Source: Bacillus sp. EAC
GTDB taxonomy: Bacteria > Bacillota > Bacilli > Bacillales > Bacillaceae_G
Direction of reading: 5' to 3'
DNA: 64,000 bases
NCBI RefSeq assembly: GCF_002156875.1
Contig: NZ_NCSY01000004.1
Location: 62,001 to 126,000 of the forward strand
Shown: positions 28,015 to 36,014 of the stretch, one piece after another
Position numbering within the stretch: position 1 is the first letter of the stretch
How the letters are laid out: every line of letters starts with the position of its first letter
Program-made: the position numbers and the translations under genes
The notes under the pieces: model-generated
The model's database searches: none
What the model was told of the DNA's origin: nothing
The model's input: the letters and a program-made list of their open reading frames with translations, nothing else

Positions 28015-28813
28015 TAAGGTTGCTTTTAGACATTCAGAAACATTTTCACTTGAAGATATCAATGTGGAAATAACTAAAGGTGAAATTGTAAGTTTGATTG
28101 GACCTAATGGTTCAGGTAAATCTACAATGTTAAGAGTCATATCAAATCTTTTAAAGCCAAATGAAGGTTCGGTTTTATTAGATGGTGATGAAATTAAATC
28201 GTTAAGTAGGCAAGCGATTGCGAAAAAGTTAACGATGCTACCTCAGGTTCATAATAATGAACTTGATTTGACTGTTAGAGAGCTTGTATCATTTGGTAGA
28301 AATCCTCATAAAGGTTGGTTTCAAAAATTAGATTATGAGGATGAAAAAATTATTGATTGGGCACTTGAAGTGACAAATTTACAGTCATATGAATTTCGTT
28401 TTTTACAATCATTATCTGGTGGTGAAAGACAAAGAGCGTGGATTGCGATGGCTATTGCACAAAGACCGAGTGTATTATTATTAGATGAGCCGACTACATT
28501 TTTAGATATCGCTCATCAATTAGAAGTAATGGAACTCGTTCAAATGTTAAATGAGCGTTTTGGTATGACAATTGTAATGGTTCTTCATGATATTAATCAA
28601 GCAGCCGGGTATAGTGATCGACTAATTGTTATGAAAAATGGTCGTATCGAGTATGATGGAAATTCGGGGTGTGTTATTTGTAAACAAATGTTTCAAGATA
28701 TTTTTGACATAGATGTTGATATCTACAATGATGGAGAAAGACCGTTCTTTACGCCAAAAAGAAATATTTGTAAGTCAAAAGATGAATGTGATCAAGATTG
28801 TATTGCAAAGTAA
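28001..28813 (+). CDS. Haem ABC transporter ATPase with C-terminal cysteine tail
   Basis: The ATPase of the importer, 270 residues. The start is the GTG 8 bp after AAAGGAGG; the frame is open further up inside the permease gene. Walker A is GPNGSGKST, the signature is LSGGERQR, Walker B is VLLLDEPT and the switch His is in VLHDINQA. The C-terminal ~50 residues are unusual: a CxxC pair (C224, C227) and C257, C263 and C267 close to the end. Related FecE/HmuV ATPases do not need such cysteines. They could bind a metal or cluster, or sense redox state; this is inference. Confidence 0.92.
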   Translation: MLLTNKVAFRHSETFSLEDINVEITKGEIVSLIGPNGSGKSTMLRVISNLLKPNEGSVLLDGDEIKSLSRQAIAKKLTMLPQVHNNELDLTVRELVSFGRNPHKGWFQKLDYEDEKIIDWALEVTNLQSYEFRFLQSLSGGERQRAWIAMAIAQRPSVLLLDEPTTFLDIAHQLEVMELVQMLNERFGMTIVMVLHDINQAAGYSDRLIVMKNGRIEYDGNSGCVICKQMFQDIFDIDVDIYNDGERPFFTPKRNICKSKDECDQDCIAK

Positions 28814-28848
28814 TCAAATAAGTTAATACAAATGGGAGGCTAAAAAAA

Positions 28849-29187
28849 ATGATAATGACAACAAATACGATTCGAGTAGTAAAAGGACACGGTGATACGG
28901 TAGTTGAGCGCTTTAGAGTTTCAAAAGGAATCCATAAATTTGAGGGTTTTGTTCGTATGCAAGTGTTAAAAACGATGGATTTAGAAGAATATGATGAGAT
29001 TAGAGTTTGTACAACTTGGGAATCAATGGAGAACTTTCAAAGTTGGGTTAACTCAGATTCTTTCCGTGCTGCACATGCTAAACGTCAAGAGCAACAAGCT
29101 TCTAATGAAAACAGCATTATTTTAGGCTCCCAGCTTACATGTTATGAAATTCCTGTTGAACACTTACCAGAAACTGTAGAAATTTAA
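28849..29187 (+). CDS. IsdG/HmoA-type haem-degrading monooxygenase
   Basis: A 112-residue ABM-fold protein. Asn6, Trp66 and His76 have the spacing of the catalytic Asn7, Trp67 and His77 of staphylococcal IsdG, so haem cleavage with iron release is expected. TTWESMENFQSWVNSDSFRAAH contains the last two. GGGAGG precedes the ATG. It is the last gene of the haem operon, 35 bp after the ATPase. A second, unrelated haem-degrading type (HutZ-like) is encoded divergently. Confidence 0.92.
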   Translation: MIMTTNTIRVVKGHGDTVVERFRVSKGIHKFEGFVRMQVLKTMDLEEYDEIRVCTTWESMENFQSWVNSDSFRAAHAKRQEQQASNENSIILGSQLTCYEIPVEHLPETVEI

Positions 29188-29189
29188 GT

Positions 29190-29216
29190 AGAGTCCTAAT
29201 GGGGCTCTTTTTTGGT
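29190..29216 (+). terminator. Terminator of the haem operon
   Basis: AGAGTCC and GGGGCTCT form a short stem (one G-U pair) with a TAAT loop and a T6 tail. Confidence 0.7.
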
Positions 29217-29220
29217 TTAA

Positions 29221-29290
29221 TCGAAAGAAATGCAAAAAGCGAGCATCCTGAGGTGGAAATCAACAATCTTTTTTTATAGAGCCAAAAACA
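29221..29290 (+). repeat. Dispersed intergenic repeat, 3' fragment (copy 6)
   Basis: AAAGCGAGCATCCTG, AGGTGGAAATCAAC and a short tail ending AGAGCCAAAAAC are kept; the head and core are missing. Confidence 0.65.
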
Positions 29291-29291
29291 A

Positions 29292-29320
29292 AAAAAGGAG
29301 TTCATTTTTAAGAACTCCTT
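29292..29320 (-). terminator. Terminator of the MFS gene
   Basis: On the minus strand GGAGTTC and GAACTCC pair around a 7-bp AT loop, followed by a long T run. Confidence 0.8.
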
Positions 29321-29327
29321 CTTCTCA

Positions 29328-30578
29328 TTAAAGTGACATTTTATCTTGTTTATAATCTAATTGATTAGAGTGAGACATTCGGTAGGCCATTATACCAAAA
29401 AGTATACCAGCCAATCCTCTGAAGATCGTTGAAATAACCATTGCGAAATTCATACTATATGTTTCGAGTAAAAAAACTCCAGCTTGTGGTGCTATAAAAG
29501 CGATAATTGAAAGTAAGAAGTTATAATTTGCAATATAAGAAGTGCGATGCTCTTCCTCAGTAGCTTCTAATAAACTATTAAACAGAATTAAGATTGTACC
29601 CGATACGAAAAATCCTGAGAAAAAGTTTACAATAAATAAGTAAACATAATTTGTAGATAATATATTTAATATTGGTGCAGAAGCCATTCCAATAGAAATC
29701 CAAATTAATAATTGAGTGTTGCTATAACGATTAGCCATTTTTGCCCACCAGTTATAACTAACGATTTGAGAAAGTTGATTGCTTACAGTAAATAAACTCA
29801 TCCAAAACGCAGTAGCGTGTGCAAATCGTATTTGATAAATCGAAAAAAGTGACCAAGCCATTTGCCAAGCAAAATTAAAAAATAATGCACAAATTAAGAA
29901 TGTAACATATGGCTTATATTGAAAAAGATGTTTCGAGAAAGGGGAGTAATGTTTAGTTAATTGAACTTCCGTTTTTTTCTCTTTGTGTTTTAGAATATAG
30001 TAAAGTTCAAGCATTCCGAATATGAATGCAAATAAAAAAAGTAATTGATATGGAAAAGCATTTGAAGAGCTAAATGCTTTCATACTTATTCCGGCGATTA
30101 ATGTAACAATCATCCCTATAAAAGTAAGTGTACGATTTCTTTGACCAAAAAATGTATTTCTACGCTCTGCTGGAATTAAGTCACCTATAAAAGCTTGCCA
30201 ACTTAAATTCATAAAAGTTCCTGGAAAATTCATTAGCGCAATTAAAATAACAAAGAACCACGCAATGTGATCAGAATGAACGAATGGGAGAAACACCATT
30301 ATAAGAAGAAAAAAGCGAGTAAAGAAAATTGAATAAGCTGTAAATCTTCTCTTTTCCTGTAATTTGTTTACCATAAATGCGGCTGGTAGCATAGCAGCCA
30401 TACCAACAATAGAAGGTAATGAAGAAATTAATCCCACTTGATAGTTAGATGCGCCTAGGATTGCAATTGCAAATAAAATGAAGTAATTAGTTGATAAACT
30501 AAGTGCAATGGTTGAAGCAGCTCCATTTTTAATACTTTGTGATTCATTGTGTAATACGACCTCTTTACTGTAAATCAA
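29328..30578 (-). CDS. Major facilitator superfamily transporter
   Basis: 416 residues with about twelve hydrophobic segments in two sets of six. The motif-A-like region between helices 2 and 3 reads MVNKLQEKRRFTAYS, and the centre has a basic loop (LKHKEKKTEVQ). RNTFFGQRNRTLTFIG resembles sugar/drug-type MFS members of Bacilli. The start is a TTG with GAAGGAAG close upstream. The substrate is unknown. It converges on the haem operon and stands alone. Confidence 0.85.
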   Translation of the reverse strand: MIYSKEVVLHNESQSIKNGAASTIALSLSTNYFILFAIAILGASNYQVGLISSLPSIVGMAAMLPAAFMVNKLQEKRRFTAYSIFFTRFFLLIMVFLPFVHSDHIAWFFVILIALMNFPGTFMNLSWQAFIGDLIPAERRNTFFGQRNRTLTFIGMIVTLIAGISMKAFSSSNAFPYQLLFLFAFIFGMLELYYILKHKEKKTEVQLTKHYSPFSKHLFQYKPYVTFLICALFFNFAWQMAWSLFSIYQIRFAHATAFWMSLFTVSNQLSQIVSYNWWAKMANRYSNTQLLIWISIGMASAPILNILSTNYVYLFIVNFFSGFFVSGTILILFNSLLEATEEEHRTSYIANYNFLLSIIAFIAPQAGVFLLETYSMNFAMVISTIFRGLAGILFGIMAYRMSHSNQLDYKQDKMSL

Positions 30579-31225
30579 CTGAACTTCCTTCTTCCATGAT
30601 AAAGTAATGAATTTTCTTGTGATTAATAATTGTTAAAAATTTTAAATAATTCAATAGAACAATAGCATATTTATCGTTAAAATTCTATGCAAATGACCTA
30701 TATTTTTTGATGGAAAAATTTATGATTTAAGTCTTTTTTGTAAACTTTGTTTCTAGAAAAAATGGATTTTCTAGATTTCCACTCTAGGATGCTCGCTTTC
30801 CGTTGAGCCTCCTCGGCGCATTCGCGTCTGTGGGGTCTCAACTGTCTCGCTACTCCCACAGGAGTCTCGCACCTTCCGCTACAATCATTTTCTTCATTAT
30901 TAGATTGATTTTAAAAAACTTTTTTAAAACAATCTTTAAGAAAAGAGCCTATTTAAACTAAAAATGTTGGTATATCAACTTCAAATAATATGCATAAAAA
31001 AGTCTTTTAAAATTGCAATTAACCGTAATAATTATTAAACTAGAGGAATCTGTCTATTGATTCAAAAAAAAATTAATTAAACTAATTAAATATTGGAAAG
31101 AGCATTTTTTAGTAGTTAAGCCCATACTATTATTAGAGTTGACGTTTGAATAATGTGTTATTTTAACGTCAATTTTTTATTGTTTGTCTATACATAATTT
31201 AGTTAACAGCAAGGAGAAGAGACAT
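30579..31225. other. Intergenic region holding a repeat copy, no gene
   Basis: Besides the repeat at 30733-30950 the sequence is AT-rich. The frame of the next gene is open from 31184, but the ribosome site supports a start at 31226. Confidence 0.6.
30733..30950 (-). repeat. Dispersed intergenic repeat, near full length, short form (copy 7)
   Basis: In minus orientation from the tail (TTTTTGTAAACTTTG) through TTTCCACTCTAGGATGCTCG, CTTTCCGTTGAGCCTCCTCGG, GTGGGGTCTCAACTGTCTCG, CTACTCCCACAGGAGTCTCG and CACCTTCCG to the outer head AAAACAATCTTTAAGAAAAGAGCC. The internal cassette is absent; a short GCGCATTCGCGTC stem takes its place. Confidence 0.85.
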
Positions 31226-31600
31226 ATGTTTTCACCGGTATACAAGGTAAATGATCAAGGTGAGATTTACTTAAGTACAAAAAGTTTTTCAGTATCCTAC
31301 GATCAATTCAAAGAAGATGAATTAGGGAATGCTTATGTAATTGTAAAAAGTGAGGAAGATCCAGTTTTAAAAGTAAAACTATTACTACATAATATTAGCA
31401 ATGCTAGGACACAAGAATTAGAAATAAAAAACAAGTCGGGTTTAGGTTTAGTTGATATACGTTTTTTGCAAGTGAAAATTAAAAAGTTTAAAAATGGTTG
31501 GGGTGCAAAAATCCAATTACCAAATGGAGAAATAATAATTAAAGGTGATATTCCAAAACATGTAAAGATTCAAGTTGTTCGTAAAGTAAAATTGGCCTAA
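31226..31600 (+). CDS. Small conserved-looking protein of unknown function
   Basis: I do not recognise the family. The ATG at 31226 follows AAGGAG; 124 residues. It is basic, with no signal peptide or membrane segment. The pattern of short alternating hydrophobic strands (YLSTKSFSVSYDQF, NAYVIVKSEEDPVLKVKLLLHNI, IQLPNGEIIIKG, HVKIQVVRKVKL) suggests an all-beta fold. It has its own terminator. No neighbour hints at a role. Confidence 0.7.
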   Translation: MFSPVYKVNDQGEIYLSTKSFSVSYDQFKEDELGNAYVIVKSEEDPVLKVKLLLHNISNARTQELEIKNKSGLGLVDIRFLQVKIKKFKNGWGAKIQLPNGEIIIKGDIPKHVKIQVVRKVKLA

Positions 31601-31670
31601 TGATAAAAGAAGCAATTTGATAAGAACGGGTTCTCTTAGCAGGAAGAATACAATAAAATATCAAAAAAAT

Positions 31671-31710
31671 GGCAGCAAATTAACATCTTAATTTGTTGCC
31701 GTTTTTTTTT
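31671..31710 (+). terminator. Terminator after the small beta protein gene
   Basis: A 13-bp stem with one G-U pair (31671-31683 with 31688-31700), followed by a G and a run of nine or more T. Confidence 0.9.
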
Positions 31711-31881
31711 GATTTAATAACATTTCACTCTAAAAACTAATGGGGTCTATCTCTAGGAGATATGAAAAGTATGTTTGAACTTTTTAGTAGATGCTAGGTA
31801 GTTTATGAAAGTTGGTAATAAAGTATAGATTATTCATTTTGTTGGCTATTCAATATTGGATTACAGGAATATCACTAAAAA

Positions 31882-32054
31882 GCAAGAAAGTGATTGTAAC
31901 GGAAGGTGCGAGACTCCTGTGGGAGTAGCAGGAAGGTGAGACCCCGCAGGCTCGCCGAGGAGGCTAAGCTCACGCCCCACGGAAAGGGAGCATCCTGGAG
32001 TGAAAATCGACATAGTACTTATTTAGTAGAACAAGTTTGCGAAAATAGCCAAAA
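31882..32054 (+). repeat. Dispersed intergenic repeat, short form (copy 8)
   Basis: A well-kept copy: GTGATTGTAACGGAAGGTGC, GAGACTCCTGTGGGAGTAGC, GTGAGACCCCGCAGG, CGAGGAGGCTAAGC, GCCCCACGGAAAGGGAGC, ATCCTGGAGTG, then a tail ending AAGTTTGCGAAAATAGCCAAAA. It lies in a 594-bp gap that otherwise holds only hairpins. Confidence 0.85.
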
Positions 32055-32058
32055 TAAA

Positions 32059-32117
32059 AGGCTGTCTACTTTTTCAACAGCCTGAGAAAGAAGCTATTCG
32101 ATAATAGCTTCTTTTTT
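32059..32117 (+). terminator. Two tandem hairpins before the exporter operon
   Basis: AGGCTGT pairs with ACAGCCT (32059-32083). Then AAGAAGCTATT pairs with AATAGCTTCTT and is followed by TTTT (to 32113). The second is a standard terminator. It ends any transcript coming from the repeat. Confidence 0.8.
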
Positions 32118-32194
32118 GTTTTTTATTTTTATTAAGAAAAAGTTAAGGATTCTATTTCATAATTCAATTATTCAATTTAGAAGGAGTGGGAAAT

Positions 32195-32452
32195 ATGGAA
32201 AACTTAGAATCAAATGAAACGAATGTAGTTGAAAAGAAATCAAAAACAAATTTTAAGCTTGGCTCAATTTCGCCTAAAGTCGTAGCTATTTTATTAATTA
32301 TTAATTTAGTAATTGGAATTATTAATTTAGCAGGAATTGGTTATTTGAGTTTTAAGAATAATGACCGAGGTCAAATGATGCAAAATTTCCGTAACGGTGG
32401 CATGCAGGTTCCACCAAATGGTAATGGCAATGGTGGAATGTTTAACCAATAG
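32195..32452 (+). CDS. Small single-pass membrane protein of the exporter operon
   Basis: 85 residues: a polar N-terminus, one membrane helix (about 30-52, VVAILLIINLVIGIINLAGIGYLSF) and a Gly/Asn/Pro/Met-rich tail. The ATG is used, with AAGGAG 9 bp upstream. It is 34 bp before the adaptor gene, whose C-terminus has the same Gly/Asn/Gln/Met-rich style, so the two may interact. I do not recognise a family. An accessory role in the exporter is inferred from position. Confidence 0.75.
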   Translation: MENLESNETNVVEKKSKTNFKLGSISPKVVAILLIINLVIGIINLAGIGYLSFKNNDRGQMMQNFRNGGMQVPPNGNGNGGMFNQ

Positions 32453-32486
32453 TAAAGCGTCAACTAATAAATTAGGAGGAGATAGA

Positions 32487-33437
32487 ATGAAAAAATGGAT
32501 TATTGGAATAGTGATCATCATAATTTGTGCTGGAACAGGAGGGTATTTTTACTTAAAACCTAAGGCACAAGTCTTATCAAATATAACAAGAACACAAACT
32601 GCACAAAAAGGAACGTTGGAAGTTAAAGTAAGTGGATCAGGCTCAATTTCAGCAATTAATAGTGAAGATTTAACTTCGGAGACAAACTCAGAGGTTGATG
32701 AAGTACTAGTTTCAGTAAATGATACGGTAAAAAAAGGAGACGAATTAATTAGCTTTACAGACGGAAGTGATTCAATTGAGGCTCCTTTTGCTGGAACGAT
32801 TACATCACTTTCTGTTGAAGAAGGCGATAAAGTAAACCAGGGAGCAGTTATCGCACATATTACAAATTATAAAAATTTAGAAACATCAATTGGTGTAGAT
32901 GAACTAGATATATCAAAAGTAAAAGTTGGACAATCTGTAAGTGTCGACGTAAGTGCTTTTCCAGATACAAAATATACGGGAAAAGTAAGTGAAGTATCAA
33001 GAGAAGGTGAAGTATCGAATGGTGTTTCGACATTTAACGTAAAAGTTAAATTGACTGAAGCAAAAAACTTAAAAATTGGAATGACAACAGAGTCTTCAAT
33101 TCTAGTTCAAAAGAAAGAAAATGTAACATATGTACCTGTTGAAGCTATAAACTCTAGAAACAATGTTAAATATGTAATTGTGAGTACTTCATCTTCTAAT
33201 TCAGATGAAGAAGCAACAAAGACTGTGGAAGTAAAGACAGGAATAACGAATGAAAATTATGTTGAAATTACTTCAGGCATCCAGGCTGGACAACTTGTAG
33301 TACTACCTCAAATTCAATCATCATCGAATTTTAATAAATTTGGTCAAGGTGGTTTTCAAATGGGTGGAGGGAACTTCGGCGCTCAAGGAAACGGTGAAAG
33401 AATGATGATTCGTGGCGGTGGGAAGAATGGTCAATAA
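32487..33437 (+). CDS. HlyD/MacA-type periplasmic-adaptor-like subunit (YknX-like)
   Basis: The membrane-fusion subunit of a MacAB/YknXYZ-type exporter. The ATG follows TAGGAGGAGAT; 316 residues. There is one N-terminal helix (about 4-22), a split lipoyl/barrel-sandwich domain (ISAINSEDLTSETNSEVDEVLVSVNDTVKKGDEL onward; VEEGDKVNQGAVIAHI), a beta-barrel domain (VGQSVSVDVSAFPDTKYTGKVSEVS) and a C-terminal Gly/Gln/Asn-rich tail. The helical hairpin found in Gram-negative MacA is essentially absent. The ATPase gene overlaps its stop. Confidence 0.9.
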   Translation: MKKWIIGIVIIIICAGTGGYFYLKPKAQVLSNITRTQTAQKGTLEVKVSGSGSISAINSEDLTSETNSEVDEVLVSVNDTVKKGDELISFTDGSDSIEAPFAGTITSLSVEEGDKVNQGAVIAHITNYKNLETSIGVDELDISKVKVGQSVSVDVSAFPDTKYTGKVSEVSREGEVSNGVSTFNVKVKLTEAKNLKIGMTTESSILVQKKENVTYVPVEAINSRNNVKYVIVSTSSSNSDEEATKTVEVKTGITNENYVEITSGIQAGQLVVLPQIQSSSNFNKFGQGGFQMGGGNFGAQGNGERMMIRGGGKNGQ

Positions 33438-34167
33438 AGAAAATTTGATTCATATAACCAATATGAACCATTCTTATGAGTTCGGTGGAGAAACATTATA
33501 TGTATTAAATAATGTCTCGATTACGATTAATAAAGGAGACTTTATTGCTATTGTTGGTCCATCAGGTTCAGGGAAATCAACTTTTATGAACATGATTGGA
33601 TGTTTAGATCAATCGAATTCTGGAAGCTATTTATTTGACGGACAGGCAATCGAAAGAATGAATGATAGGCAATTGGCTTTAATAAGAAATCAAAAGATCG
33701 GGTTCATATTTCAAAACTTCAATTTATTATCCAAATTAAGTGCGTTAGAAAATGTTGAACTACCATTAAGCTATAGAGGACTTTCTCAAAAAGAAAGAAG
33801 AGATATGGCAACTGAAGTATTAAGAGAGGTTGGGTTGGAGGAACGGATGAATCATCTTCCAACTCAGCTATCAGGTGGTCAACAACAAAGGGTTGCAATT
33901 GCAAGGGCATTAGCTGGAAAACCAGATATTCTTTTAGCGGATGAACCAACTGGTGCTCTTGATCAAAAAACTGGACGAGAAATTCTAGACTTAATGAAAA
34001 AACTTCATAAAGAAGGTCATACGATTATACTGATTACTCATGATAGTAATATTGCAAAAGAGGCCACTAGAGTTGTAAGAATTGAAGATGGCTGCCTAAG
34101 TGAGGAAGGAGGTATGCCAAATGGGAATGTCTCAATTAATCAAAATGGCAATAAAAAGTATAGTTAG
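33427..34167 (+). CDS. ABC exporter ATPase, MacB/LolD-type (YknY-like)
   Basis: 246 residues. The start ATG overlaps the adaptor gene by 11 bp. Walker A GPSGSGKST, Q-loop FQNFNLL, signature LSGGQQQRVAIARAL, Walker B ILLADEPTGALD and switch His LITHD are all present. The ADEPTGALD form is typical of MacB/LolD/FtsE-type ATPases. It pairs with the separate permease downstream; in Gram-negatives the two are fused in MacB. Confidence 0.93.
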   Translation: MVNKENLIHITNMNHSYEFGGETLYVLNNVSITINKGDFIAIVGPSGSGKSTFMNMIGCLDQSNSGSYLFDGQAIERMNDRQLALIRNQKIGFIFQNFNLLSKLSALENVELPLSYRGLSQKERRDMATEVLREVGLEERMNHLPTQLSGGQQQRVAIARALAGKPDILLADEPTGALDQKTGREILDLMKKLHKEGHTIILITHDSNIAKEATRVVRIEDGCLSEEGGMPNGNVSINQNGNKKYS

Positions 34168-35275
34168 TAATAAATTACGGGCATTCTTGACGATGTTAGG
34201 TATGATAATTGGTGTATCATCTGTCATTATTCTTGTATCAATAAGCCAAGGTTCAAGTAAACAAATCTCCGATCAAATTGGTGAATTAGGAACGAATTTA
34301 CTGACAGCTAATTTCTATAATACTGATACAACTCAATTTAAAGAGAAAGATTTGGCTACATTGAAAAAAATAAATGGCGTAAAAGAGGTCTCACCAGTTG
34401 TATCAGGGCGTGTAAGCGTTAAAAATGGAAAAACGAGCTCAGAAGTCTCATTGACAGGTACAACTAGTTCTTATAAGGATGTAAGAAATTTAAAAATTAG
34501 TTCTGGACGATTCTTTACAGATTTTGATAATGAGGAACGATTAAAAACAGCAATCCTTGGTTCCGATACTGCAACGACACTATTTGGATTGTCTAACCCT
34601 GTGGGGGAAACAATTCAAATTAATGGAACATCATATAAAGTTGTCGGGGTACTTCAATCAAGTGGTAATGGAGATGATACGGTTCTACTTCCAATTAAAG
34701 TAGCACAAAGATTACTTCAAAATACAACGATTAGTACTGTTTACGTGCAAGCAGACAACGAAAACATTGTTAATTTTGCAAAAGTAAATGTAGAAAGTAC
34801 GCTTTCCGTTTTATTTGGTGGAAGCCAGGACGATTTTAGTGTGACAAATCAGCAGGATGTTATAGATACTGTGAGCTCGGTGTCAGATACAATGTCGATT
34901 ATGCTCGGTGGAATAGCATGTATATCATTAGTTGTTGGTGGCATTGGAATCATGAATATTATGTTAGTATCAGTTTCTGAGAGAACACGAGAAATTGGCA
35001 TACGAAAAGCAATTGGAGCACAAAAAATTGATATAATGTTACAATTCTTAATCGAATCAATCGTATTAAGCTCGTTTGGTGGTATGATAGGTGTAGGTTT
35101 AGGAATGAGTGCTGCTAAAATATATTCAATAATATCAAGCACAACAATTGCTTTCTCGTTACCTGTAATATTATTATCGTTTACATTTTCGCTTCTTGTG
35201 GGAGTTATCTTTGGTGTATTTCCTGCATACAAAGCATCAAATATGCGACCAATTCAGGCATTACGTTTTGAGTAA
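34121..35275 (+). CDS. MacB-type ABC permease (YknZ-like)
   Basis: 384 residues. The ATG after GGAGG (8 bp) is used and lies 47 bp inside the ATPase gene. MacB layout: N-terminal helix with ALKS-like AIKSIVSNKLRAFLTMLGMIIGVSSVI, a MacB-core extracytoplasmic domain (about 45-240), then three C-terminal helices with the FtsX motif VVGGIGIMNIMLVSVSERTREIGIRKAIGA. Such transporters move peptides or antibiotics outward by mechanotransmission. The two-component genes that follow probably control it, though a terminator lies between them. Confidence 0.93.
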   Translation: MGMSQLIKMAIKSIVSNKLRAFLTMLGMIIGVSSVIILVSISQGSSKQISDQIGELGTNLLTANFYNTDTTQFKEKDLATLKKINGVKEVSPVVSGRVSVKNGKTSSEVSLTGTTSSYKDVRNLKISSGRFFTDFDNEERLKTAILGSDTATTLFGLSNPVGETIQINGTSYKVVGVLQSSGNGDDTVLLPIKVAQRLLQNTTISTVYVQADNENIVNFAKVNVESTLSVLFGGSQDDFSVTNQQDVIDTVSSVSDTMSIMLGGIACISLVVGGIGIMNIMLVSVSERTREIGIRKAIGAQKIDIMLQFLIESIVLSSFGGMIGVGLGMSAAKIYSIISSTTIAFSLPVILLSFTFSLLVGVIFGVFPAYKASNMRPIQALRFE

Positions 35276-35284
35276 ACATAGAAT

Positions 35285-35315
35285 GGAGCGTTGCCAAGTG
35301 GAACGCTCCTTTTTA
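35285..35315 (+). terminator. Terminator between exporter and two-component genes
   Basis: An 8-bp GC-rich stem (35285-35292 with 35302-35309), then TTTTT. It may pass some transcripts into the regulator genes, since only 20 bp remain before their ribosome site. Confidence 0.8.
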
Positions 35316-35334
35316 GTCTATTGGAGGACGAAAT

Positions 35335-36006
35335 ATGAGGATATTAGTAGTTGAAGACCATGAAGAAGTATTAAATTCAATTGTAGAGCTACTCTTACCA
35401 GACTTTACTGTTGATAAGGCTGTAGAAGGCGAAGAAGGATTTTTTATGGCGATGCAAAATATTTATGATGTAATCGTACTTGATGTTATGTTACCGGAGA
35501 AGAACGGTTTTGAGATAGTGACAGATTTAAGAAGTGAAGGAATTCATACACCTGTTTTGTTTTTAACAGCAAAAGATTCTTTAGAAGATCGGGTCGAAGG
35601 ACTAAATTTAGGTGCAGATGATTATCTCGTTAAACCATTCCAAGGTCCCGAGCTGCTTGCAAGAATTTATGCATTATTAAGAAGAAGTGGTAATCTAACA
35701 ATCGATAGCTCATTAAAATATGATGGAATTTTATTAAGAGGGAAAGAACATCCCGTTGAGGTAAATAATGAAACAATACATTTAACAATAAAACAGTACG
35801 AGTTATTAGAATACTTGATTCAAAACCAAGGGAAAATTTTAATGAAAGAACAAATATTTGATCGAGTTTGGGGATTTGATTCAGATACAACAGTTGCTAT
35901 AGTTGAAGTGTATGTTCATCAAATTCGAAAAAAACTAGAACCCTTTAATTATGGAGCAGCAATCAAAACAGTTAGAGGAATTGGTTATATTATGAAAGAA
36001 GATTAG
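35335..36006 (+). CDS. OmpR-family response regulator
   Basis: 223 residues: receiver domain with the acidic pair E7-D8, phospho-acceptor Asp50 (IVLDVMLPEKNG), Thr in LFLTAKD and Lys in DYLVKPF. A winged-helix domain follows (about 128-223; TIKQYELLEYLIQNQGKILMKEQIFDRVWG). TTGGAGG precedes the ATG. The partner kinase gene starts 8 bp after the stop. Its likely target is the exporter operon just upstream. Confidence 0.95.
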   Translation: MRILVVEDHEEVLNSIVELLLPDFTVDKAVEGEEGFFMAMQNIYDVIVLDVMLPEKNGFEIVTDLRSEGIHTPVLFLTAKDSLEDRVEGLNLGADDYLVKPFQGPELLARIYALLRRSGNLTIDSSLKYDGILLRGKEHPVEVNNETIHLTIKQYELLEYLIQNQGKILMKEQIFDRVWGFDSDTTVAIVEVYVHQIRKKLEPFNYGAAIKTVRGIGYIMKED

Positions 36007-36014
36007 GTGATGAG

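Noticed and set aside
34849-35232. Antisense frame of 127 codons in the MacB-type permease gene
   Set aside because: It is a shadow of a well-supported gene, with no start signals.
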